The notes beneath the pieces are model-generated. The model worked only from the letters and a program-made list of their open reading frames with translations. It did no database searches and was not told where the DNA came from. The position numbers and the translations under genes are program-made. A stretch of 13,598 nucleotides of DNA from an uncultured Ruminococcus sp. GTDB lineage: Bacteria; Bacillota_A; Clostridia; Oscillospirales; Ruminococcaceae. This document shows positions 5,799-12,075 of this stretch, in pieces (positions within the stretch are counted from its first letter, which is position 1; each line of letters begins with the position of its first letter). The DNA lies in assembly GCA_946629405.1 (NCBI GenBank), contig CAMOXW010000242.1:1-13598 (forward strand), in the 5' to 3' direction.

Positions 5799-7277
5799 AT
5801 GGATCAGACCGCAGATATGTTTCTCGGAAAGGAGCCCGTCGGCAGGCTCATGAAAAAATACGCCGTCCCCTGCATCATCTCTCTGCTCGTCGGAGCACTA
5901 TACAACATCGTTGACCAGATCTTCATTGCCAATGCCTCGTACCTCGGCTCCTACGGCAACGCTGCAAATACCGTGGTATTCCCGCTGACTGTCATTGCAC
6001 TTGCCATAGCCGTTATGATCGGCGACGGATGCTGTGCCTTCGTGAGCATCAGCCTCGGCATGAACAAGTCCGGCGAGGCTCAGAAAAGTGTCGGCAATTC
6101 GGTATTCATGGCTGCTGTGAGCGGCATAGTCCTCTGCTGCATCTACCTTGCTTTCAGCGACCCGATAATCAGGCTTTTCGGAGGAAATGTCAACCCCGGC
6201 ACCTTTGACTGCTCGAAGGAATACTTCTTCTGCATCACCCTCGGCATCCCCTTCTATATGTTCGGACAGGCGATGAATCCAGTCATCCGCGCGGACGGAA
6301 GCCCGAAATTCGCTATGATCTCGACACTCGCAGGCGCTCTGCTGAATATTATCCTCGACCCGGTCTTCATCTTTGTTTTCCGCTGGGGAATGATGGGCGC
6401 GGCACTCGCTACAGTTATCGGACAGTTCGTGACAGCTGCGCTCGCGGTGTGGTACCTGCTTCACATGAAGCTTGTAAAGCCCTCACTCAGCGACCTCATC
6501 CCCGGACGCTCAACTGTAAGGCGCACCCTTACTCTCGGAATGACGAGCTTCCTTTCGCAGATCTCCCTCGTTGCAGCAATGGCTGCTATCAACAATATGA
6601 TACGGAAATACGGCGCTCTTGACCCGGTATTCGGTCAGGCGGAATTCGCTCAGATACCTATGGCAGTGGTCGGAATAGTCATGAAATTCTTCCAGATAGT
6701 CATTTCCATAGTCGTGGGAATGGCGGCGGGCTGCATCCCGGTAGTCGGCTTCAACATGGGCGCCGGACTTCACGGTAGGGTACGCAGCCTTTTTACAAGA
6801 CTTCTTGCGGCGGAAGCAGCTGTCGGAGCTGTCGCCCTCATCATTGTGGAGGCTTTCCCGCGGCAGCTTATCGGAATTTTCGGTGCCTCCAGCGAGAGCA
6901 GCTATTACTCTGATTTCGCAGTCAGGGCGTTCAGGATATACCTCTGCATGATGATATTCGCGTGCGTGAACAAGGCGTGCTTCATCTTTTTGCAGGCTAT
7001 GGGCAAGGCGGCTGAATCGACCGCGCTCTCAATGGTCAGGGAGATAGTTTTCGGCGTGGGATTTGCCGTGGTACTGCCGGTATTCTATAAGCTCGACGGC
7101 GTGCTGTATTCTATGCCTTTAGCCGATATACTGACGTTTGCGGCGGCTCTGCTGCTGATTATACGCACCTACAGGGAACTCAGCGCTCCCGCAGAAAAAC
7201 GCAGTGCAGAAAAACGTGATAGAGATACTATCGGTAATTCAGCCAAAAGCATTAGCCGCGATTTATGCAATCAGTAA
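5799..7277 (+). CDS. MATE family efflux transporter (MepA-like)
   Basis: A 492-residue membrane protein with the twelve-helix layout of multidrug and toxic compound extrusion proteins, built from two MatE domains (about residues 18-180 and 240-405). The N-terminus matches the family well: FLGKEPVGRLMKKYAVPCI followed by a helix with the conserved NIVDQIF segment (about 38-44). The second half starts near residue 243 (GMTSFLSQISLV), and contains GIVMKFFQIVISIVVGMAAG and PVVGFNMGAG. MATE proteins export cationic drugs and other toxic compounds using sodium or proton gradients; the substrate here is not predictable. The ATG at 5799 sits seven bases after GGGAGG. The longer frame from a TTG at 5763 starts inside the leader hairpin and is rejected. 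The C-terminal 30 residues are charged and poorly conserved. Expression is probably controlled by the leader terminator. Confidence 0.92.
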   Translation: MDQTADMFLGKEPVGRLMKKYAVPCIISLLVGALYNIVDQIFIANASYLGSYGNAANTVVFPLTVIALAIAVMIGDGCCAFVSISLGMNKSGEAQKSVGNSVFMAAVSGIVLCCIYLAFSDPIIRLFGGNVNPGTFDCSKEYFFCITLGIPFYMFGQAMNPVIRADGSPKFAMISTLAGALLNIILDPVFIFVFRWGMMGAALATVIGQFVTAALAVWYLLHMKLVKPSLSDLIPGRSTVRRTLTLGMTSFLSQISLVAAMAAINNMIRKYGALDPVFGQAEFAQIPMAVVGIVMKFFQIVISIVVGMAAGCIPVVGFNMGAGLHGRVRSLFTRLLAAEAAVGAVALIIVEAFPRQLIGIFGASSESSYYSDFAVRAFRIYLCMMIFACVNKACFIFLQAMGKAAESTALSMVREIVFGVGFAVVLPVFYKLDGVLYSMPLADILTFAAALLLIIRTYRELSAPAEKRSAEKRDRDTIGNSAKSISRDLCNQ

Positions 7278-7293
7278 AAAAACACAATAATAA

Positions 7294-7322
7294 TTGACAC
7301 CTTCTTTGATTTATGGTAAAAT
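7294..7322 (+). promoter_or_regulatory. Promoter of the EAL-domain gene
   Basis: TTGACA (7294-7299), a 17-base spacer and TAAAAT (7317-7322) preceded by TGG form a near-consensus sigma-A promoter just after the MATE stop codon. It makes the phosphodiesterase gene independent of the MATE attenuator. A run of seven G (7351-7357) lies between it and the ATG. Confidence 0.8.
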
Positions 7323-7364
7323 AAATATAGATTTGGTCCATTGCCATTATGGGGGGGTATTGGT

Positions 7365-9020
7365 ATGAATGATTTAAGGAAAGCTAAACTCGACAGCTAT
7401 TTTGACGCATTCTCTGTACTCGCCGACGGTAATTACGTCTTTATCTGCGATATGAAGGAGAACTTCTCGCGCTGGTCTTCTTCCGCAGTCGATTTCTTCG
7501 GACTGCCGGGTGAATACCTCGAAAATGCCGGAAAGCTCTGGGAGGAACATATCCATCCCGATGACCGCGAGAAATACTGTGACAGCATCACTGACATCTT
7601 CAACGGAACAAGCATCAGCCATTCCATGCAGTACCGCGCCTGCGCCCGCAACGGCAGCTTCGTCGTCTGCACCTGCAAGGGCGTCGTTATGCGCGATGAG
7701 AACGGCGATCCCGAATACTTCGGAGGTACCATCAGAAACCACGGCCTGCTGAGCTATACCGACAATATCACCGGTATGCGGAGTATGTTTGGCTTTATCG
7801 ACGATATCAAGAGCCTATGCTGGAAAAAACAGCGAAGCATCATCATCTACCTCGGCATAAGCAGCTTCTCGCAGATAAACGATATGTACGGCTATAACTT
7901 CGGAAATACTGCCCTGCGAGAGCTCTCAAACGTGATCTGCGGGATGTTCGGCTCGGAGTGCTCGGTGTACAAAATGGACGGCCCGAAATTTGCGGTCGTG
8001 ACCCGGACTATGCCCGACGAGGACTTCGAGGACCGCTACAAAAAGCTCAAGCTCATGGTCACGCAGAATTTCTACGTTGAGGGCGAAAAGATCATCCTTA
8101 ACCTGAGCGGCGGTATGGTAATCCTTGATAATTTCAGCCTCTCGTCTGATACGATCGTTTCATGCCTGAAATACGCCTACCATGAATCCCGCGAACGCAA
8201 GCTCGGCGAACTCTACGTCTTCCAGAACAACATTAATGACGACAGCCGCCACCAGATCGAGAAGCTCAATACCATCCGCAGCTCCGTGACTGAGGGCTGC
8301 CGCGGCTTCTTCCTGTGCTATCAGCCGATAGTCAACGCGGTTAATGAGCAGCTTCGCGGCATGGAGGCGCTCCTTCGCTGGGAAAACGAGGAATATGGGC
8401 TCGTCCCGCCGGATCAGTTCATCCCCGTCCTCGAACAGGACGCGATCTTCCCAAAGCTCGGAAACTGGATACTCCGCCAGGCTATGACCGATGCAAAACA
8501 GATAATCAGAAAATTCCCCTCATTCGTCGTGAATGTCAATATTTCCTACGCTCAGCTCCAGCATAAGAGCTTCCTGCCCGGCCTTTTCAGAATGATCGAC
8601 GAGCTTGAATTCCCGGCGGCTAACCTCTGCCTCGAGCTTACGGAGCGCTGCCGGCTGATAGATATAGAGCTGCTGAGGTCAATGTTCACCCTCATCAAGG
8701 GCAACGGTATCAAGATTGCCCTCGATGACTTCGGAACAGGCTTCTCCTCGATCGGCGTCCTGAGAGTCCTCGACGTCGATACTATCAAGGTTGACCGCGA
8801 GTATGTCAAGAATATCATCCGGAGCTCAATTGATCAGAAGACCGTTATGTGCATCTCCAACCTCGCCGGCGTTTTCTCAGCCGATATCTGCGCCGAAGGC
8901 GTTGAAACAAGCGAAATGCGTGATATCCTGCGCGATTACAACGTCGGCAGCTATCAGGGCTATTTCTACTCCAAGCCGCTCCGCTTCAACGACTTCATGA
9001 AAAAATACGTCACCGGCTGA
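7365..9020 (+). CDS. c-di-GMP phosphodiesterase: PAS, degenerate GGDEF, EAL
   Basis: A 551-residue protein without membrane helices, so probably a cytoplasmic sensor enzyme. A PAS_3-type sensory domain spans about residues 25-125 (FSRWSSSAVDFFGLPGEY, HIHPDDREKY). A GGDEF-like domain follows (about 130-290), where the signature is DGPKF (205-209), so diguanylate cyclase activity is unlikely. The EAL domain (about 297-545) keeps the catalytic set: E334 in MEALLRW, N392 in NVNIS, E424 in ELTE, D454-D455 in DDFGTG, K475, E511 in AEGVET and QGYFYSKPL at 531-539. I therefore predict hydrolysis of cyclic di-GMP to pGpG, tuned by the PAS domain and perhaps by GTP on the GGDEF remnant. The ATG at 7365 is eight bases after the G-run 7351-7357; the upstream TTG at 7341 has no support. 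The gene is monocistronic, with its own promoter and terminator. Confidence 0.92.
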   Translation: MNDLRKAKLDSYFDAFSVLADGNYVFICDMKENFSRWSSSAVDFFGLPGEYLENAGKLWEEHIHPDDREKYCDSITDIFNGTSISHSMQYRACARNGSFVVCTCKGVVMRDENGDPEYFGGTIRNHGLLSYTDNITGMRSMFGFIDDIKSLCWKKQRSIIIYLGISSFSQINDMYGYNFGNTALRELSNVICGMFGSECSVYKMDGPKFAVVTRTMPDEDFEDRYKKLKLMVTQNFYVEGEKIILNLSGGMVILDNFSLSSDTIVSCLKYAYHESRERKLGELYVFQNNINDDSRHQIEKLNTIRSSVTEGCRGFFLCYQPIVNAVNEQLRGMEALLRWENEEYGLVPPDQFIPVLEQDAIFPKLGNWILRQAMTDAKQIIRKFPSFVVNVNISYAQLQHKSFLPGLFRMIDELEFPAANLCLELTERCRLIDIELLRSMFTLIKGNGIKIALDDFGTGFSSIGVLRVLDVDTIKVDREYVKNIIRSSIDQKTVMCISNLAGVFSADICAEGVETSEMRDILRDYNVGSYQGYFYSKPLRFNDFMKKYVTG

Positions 9021-9071
9021 ACCATGCTTTCCTGTGCGTTCTTCCCCAAAAGCTACATACCCATAAAAAAC

Positions 9072-9104
9072 CGGAAGCCTGAAATAAGGCTTCCGACTTT
9101 TTTT
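9072..9104. terminator. Bidirectional intrinsic terminator
   Basis: CGGAAGCCT (9072-9080), a 6-base loop and AGGCTTCCG (9087-9095) are followed by seven T (9098-9104) and preceded by six A (9065-9070). It therefore works in both directions, ending the EAL gene from the left and the small minus-strand gene from the right. Confidence 0.92.
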
Positions 9105-9119
9105 CGCGTGTCCACGTTT

Positions 9120-9347
9120 TCAATCCCCGTCAGAGCAGCCCCTGAGAGACTGTTCCTGTCTGTTCAAAAGAGCCTCCGCCTCATCCGGATGCTCTGAGCA
9201 ATAAACGCTGAGCGCCCTGCCGATGCTCTCAGCCATTTTTGCTGCATACTCAGCCTTCTTCTCAGGTGTAAGGCTGTCAAATCTCACAGGAGCTTCTCCG
9301 TCGGCAGATATATAACTGACCGCCTTCAGTTCTGTTCTTTTTTCCAT
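9120..9347 (-). CDS. Small conserved-type protein next to the recombinase
   Basis: A 75-residue, charged, soluble protein that is probably real. The ATG at 9347 follows a strong AAAGGAG ribosome binding site with good spacing, and the gene ends just before the bidirectional terminator. The sequence has a short beta-like N-terminal part (ELKAVSYISADG, about residues 5-16) and then a helical part (LTPEKKAEYAAKMAESIG, about 26-43). Similar small proteins are, to my recollection, common beside serine recombinases in Clostridia, but the function is not established. It is transcribed divergently from the recombinase, with 145 bases between them. A directionality factor for excision or a repressor of the recombinase are reasonable guesses; no DNA-binding motif is evident. 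Confidence 0.72.
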   Translation of the reverse strand: MEKRTELKAVSYISADGEAPVRFDSLTPEKKAEYAAKMAESIGRALSVYCSEHPDEAEALLNRQEQSLRGCSDGD

Positions 9348-9492
9348 AATAATATCTCCTTTCGGTCAATTGTATGCGGCATGGGTTGTACGGATTGCAT
9401 CCCGCCCGCCTCAGTGGTGCTGTTTTTCATCCGGAATATGATGTCCTGAGCTGGGATATATATTTAGTAATCACTGAAAAAGGAGCTGTATT

Positions 9493-10923
9493 ATGAAAAC
9501 TGCCGCTGCCTACATAAGAGTATCGACCGATGATCAGATCGAATACTCCCCCGATTCACAGCTCAAAGCCATACGGAAATACGCTGTGGAGCATGACATG
9601 ATGCTTCCCGGGGAGTTCATCTTCGTGGATGAGGGCATCTCCGGAAGAAAGGCTGACAAACGCCCGTCCTTCCAGCGTATGATAGGTACTGCCAAGCTGA
9701 AGCCCAAACCCTTCGATACGATCCTTCTCTGGAAATTCAGCCGCTTCGCCCGCAGCCGTCAGGACAGCATCGTTTATAAATCCATGCTGCGTAAACAGTG
9801 CGGGATAGACGTTGTGTCAGTTTCCGAACAGCTCGGCGAGGACAATACCTCTATCCTCATCGAAGCTCTTATCGAGGCTATGGACGAATACTACAGCCTC
9901 AACCTTGCCGAGGAAGTCAGGCGGGGCATGAATGAGAAGTTCAGCCGCGGCGGTGTTGTATCGCAGCCGCCGTTCGGATATAAGATGAAGGACGGGATAT
10001 TCGTTCCAGATGAAGTCAATGCCCCCGTTGTACAGATGATATTCAACGACTACCTTTCAGGTATGGGCGTACGCCGGATAGCTGAAAAGCTTAACGATAT
10101 GGGGATACGCTCTGCCAGAGGCTGTCCGTTCGAGAACCGCACTGTTGAATATATCCTGACAAATCCTGTCTACACCGGAAAGCTCCGCCGCAGCCAGAAC
10201 GGCAGAAATAAAAGCGACCGCTTCCACGAGGATCCCGGGAATACCCTAATCATTGACGGCAAACATAAAGCTATCATTTCACCTGAGACCTTTGAGGCTG
10301 CCCTTAGCAAACGTGCTGAGATCAAAAAAATATATTCAGGATATGCAAGGCAGTCCCCTGCTGAATTTATGCTCAAAGGCGTCGTCCGCTGTGATAACTG
10401 CAGCGCTACACTGACAATGATGTCGTCGGGGAGATCACTGCAATGCCATAATTACGCACGGGGCGTGTGCAGGATATCTCACGCTGTCACACTGAACAGA
10501 ATAAACAAAGCTGTCATTGAACGCCTGAAAAACGATTTCTCCGATCAGCATTTTGAGATCGCGGTAAGACCTCCTGACACCACTTCAAAAGCAGCTCCCG
10601 ACCTGTCTGCTCTTATCGGGCGTGAAGAAAAAAAGCTTTCACGGCTGCGCGAGGCTTATATTGCCGGCATAGACACTCTTGAAGAATACCAGCAGAATAA
10701 GCAGGCTGTCCAGATAAGAATAAACGATCTGAAAGCATCCTTCCCTCCCACGGACAATTCTCAGGTCAGAGAAACGATCTCCGGCAGAATACTCTCCGGT
10801 CTTGATCTGCTCGAAAGCGATGAAGCAAGCGAGAACCTCAAAAATATCACCATACGCAGTATCACTGACAGGATCGTCTTCATCAAGCCTCAGGGGATCA
10901 TCGAGATCTTCTATAAAATTTAA
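9493..10923 (+). CDS. Large serine recombinase (site-specific integrase)
   Basis: A 476-residue recombinase of the large serine family. The resolvase catalytic domain (about 1-150) opens AAAYIRVSTDDQ with the nucleophile Ser11 and Arg9, and carries the arginine-rich segment KFSRFARSRQDS (81-92). The recombinase DNA-binding domain spans about 158-280 (QPPFGYKMKDG, IAEKLNDMGIRS). A zinc ribbon follows (C300, C303, C318, C326), then a coiled coil at about 372-415 and a C-terminal end domain. Such enzymes join attP to attB without host factors and reverse the reaction only with a directionality factor. The ATG at 9493 follows AAAGGAG. The stop codon at 10921-10923 lies at the start of an open cotJC frame, placing the gene at one end of the element with its attachment site immediately downstream. 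Length is slightly below the usual 500-550 residues, with no sign of truncation. Confidence 0.93.
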   Translation: MKTAAAYIRVSTDDQIEYSPDSQLKAIRKYAVEHDMMLPGEFIFVDEGISGRKADKRPSFQRMIGTAKLKPKPFDTILLWKFSRFARSRQDSIVYKSMLRKQCGIDVVSVSEQLGEDNTSILIEALIEAMDEYYSLNLAEEVRRGMNEKFSRGGVVSQPPFGYKMKDGIFVPDEVNAPVVQMIFNDYLSGMGVRRIAEKLNDMGIRSARGCPFENRTVEYILTNPVYTGKLRRSQNGRNKSDRFHEDPGNTLIIDGKHKAIISPETFEAALSKRAEIKKIYSGYARQSPAEFMLKGVVRCDNCSATLTMMSSGRSLQCHNYARGVCRISHAVTLNRINKAVIERLKNDFSDQHFEIAVRPPDTTSKAAPDLSALIGREEKKLSRLREAYIAGIDTLEEYQQNKQAVQIRINDLKASFPPTDNSQVRETISGRILSGLDLLESDEASENLKNITIRSITDRIVFIKPQGIIEIFYKI

Positions 10924-10949
10924 AGTATATCTTTACGGCACCCGGCGGT
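10917..10949 (+). other. Presumed attachment-site junction (attR-like)
   Basis: The recombinase stop and the cotJC fragment meet here. Clear cotJC identity begins at the GGPDGE codons (from 10944). Upstream, the frame reads KYIFTAP, and the KY at 10923-10928 sits at the same distance from GG as the KY of known CotJC proteins (KY-5-GG). The crossover therefore lies somewhere between about 10923 and 10947, and the attP half appears to resemble the target. The exact core dinucleotide cannot be fixed without the other end or an uninterrupted cotJC. Confidence 0.55.
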
Positions 10950-11468
10950 CCGGACGGCGAACTCGCAGCAGCCTTGCGCTACCTGAACCAGCGCTATGCT
11001 ATGCCTTACGCTGAAGTGAAGGGGCTGCTTACTGATATCGGTACCGAAGAACTCGCCCATGTTGAAATGATCTCAGCGATACTCTACCAGCTCACAAAGG
11101 ATCTCTCGATCGACGATATCAAGGCGAGTGGATTCGACACCTACTTTGTTGACCACACAACCGGAATTTACCCCGTGGCAGCATCGGGAGCGCCTTTCAC
11201 CGCGGCTTATTTCCAGTCAAAGGGCGATATCATTACCGATCTGCACGAGAACATGGCTGCCGAGCAGAAGGCACGCACCACCTATGACAACATCCTGAGG
11301 CTCGCGGATGACCCGGATGTTCGTGACCCGATTCGTTTCCTGAGACAGCGTGAGATAGTGCATTATCAGAGGTTCGGAGAAGCTCTCCGCATAACACAGG
11401 ATAACCTCAACTCAAAGAATTTTTATGCCTGCAATCCATCCTTTGACAAGAACTGCGGCAGGAAATAA
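10917..11468 (+). pseudogene. cotJC: 5'-truncated cotJC (spore coat protein, manganese catalase family)
   Basis: The frame encodes the C-terminal roughly 155-160 residues of CotJC and is very recognisable: GGPDGELAAALRYLNQRY, GLLTDIGTEELAHVEMI, GAPFTAAYFQSKGD, DLHENMAAEQKART and RFLRQREIVHYQRFGEALRI. CotJC proteins are about 190 residues and start MWVYEKKLQYP-like; those first 29 or so codons are absent. The frame opens only after an in-frame TAA at 10914-10916, inside the recombinase gene. All five manganese-ligand positions of the catalase family are still present: Glu in GGPDGE, Glu and His in EELAH, Glu in AAEQK, and His in REIVHYQ. No good ribosome binding site precedes the possible TTG start at 10974. 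This is best read as a gene split by integration. It is either inactive or restored by excision during sporulation. Confidence 0.85.
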
Positions 11469-11473
11469 AGCGA

Positions 11474-11498
11474 AAGCCCTGATGACATATCAGGGCTT
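11474..11498. terminator. Hairpin between convergent cotJC and hpt
   Basis: AAGCCCTGAT (11474-11483), loop GACAT and ATCAGGGCTT (11489-11498) form a perfect 10-bp stem six bases after the cotJC stop and 13 bases after the hpt stop. T-runs on either side are short, so efficiency is uncertain, but the position between convergent genes fits a shared terminator. Confidence 0.7.
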
Positions 11499-11510
11499 AC
11501 ATATTGGTAT

Positions 11511-12059
11511 TTATTCGCCGTATTCAGCTATATACGGCAGATTCCGGTAATACTCCGCATAGTCGAGACCGTAGCCGACGACGAAAAGATCAGGTATCGT
11601 GAACAGCGAATAGTCCGCTTCAAGCTCTGTTTCGCGGCGAGAGGGCTTGTCCAGAAGTGTCACGATCTTCAGTGACAGCGGCGAACGCGCCTTTATCAGC
11701 CTGACGACCTCGCTCAGGGTACGTCCGGTGTCGATGATATCCTCAACTATAATGACATGGTAAGCGCTGACGTCATGTTTCAGGTCCATAGTCACGGCAA
11801 CGCTGCCTGAGGACTTCGTATCGGCGTAGTAGCTTTTCGCCTCCATGAAATCTATCTCGCACGGCACATCTATTGCCCTTGCAAGGTCGGCAAGGAACAC
11901 AAACGCTCCCTTCAGCACGCTGACCAGCAGCAGAGGTCTGCCGTCATAGCCCTCGCTTATGATTTTTCCTGCCTTCTGTACGGCCTCGCGTATCTCGTTT
12001 TCGGTTATGATGACTTTCTTTATTCTGTTCTTATAGAGCTCCTTATCAGACAATTCCAT
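11511..12059 (-). CDS. hpt: Hypoxanthine phosphoribosyltransferase
   Basis: A 182-residue cytosolic purine salvage enzyme that converts hypoxanthine (and usually guanine) plus PRPP into IMP (GMP). The PRPP-binding loop VIIVEDIIDTGRTL spans 102-115, with the acidic pair E106-D107. SVLKGAFVFLADL (47-59) is the segment that binds pyrophosphate, and IPDLFVVGYGLDYAEYYRNLP (155-175) is the purine-binding and C-terminal signature. Length is typical. I choose the ATG at 12059, five bases after GGAGG (12065-12069). A longer frame from a TTG at 12089 overlaps xylB and lacks its own binding site. The gene follows xylB by 16 bases, so the two are very probably co-transcribed. Confidence 0.95.
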   Translation of the reverse strand: MELSDKELYKNRIKKVIITENEIREAVQKAGKIISEGYDGRPLLLVSVLKGAFVFLADLARAIDVPCEIDFMEAKSYYADTKSSGSVAVTMDLKHDVSAYHVIIVEDIIDTGRTLSEVVRLIKARSPLSLKIVTLLDKPSRRETELEADYSLFTIPDLFVVGYGLDYAEYYRNLPYIAEYGE

Positions 12060-12075
12060 ACTGTCCTCCGTTTCC

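Noticed and set aside
5898..6464. 188-codon open frame on the minus strand inside the MATE gene
   Set aside because: It is antisense to a clear MATE protein, its translation has no recognisable domain and is rich in H, E and D as expected from the complement of a membrane protein, and it has no binding site.
9348..9492. Promoter for the recombinase near TATATT (9459-9464)
   Set aside because: No -35-like hexamer at the right distance; expression may depend on another sigma factor, but the sequence alone does not support a call.
10914..10923. Programmed frameshift joining the recombinase to CotJC
   Set aside because: The A/T-rich overlap does not contain a proper slippery heptamer in the recombinase frame, and a fused product makes no biological sense.
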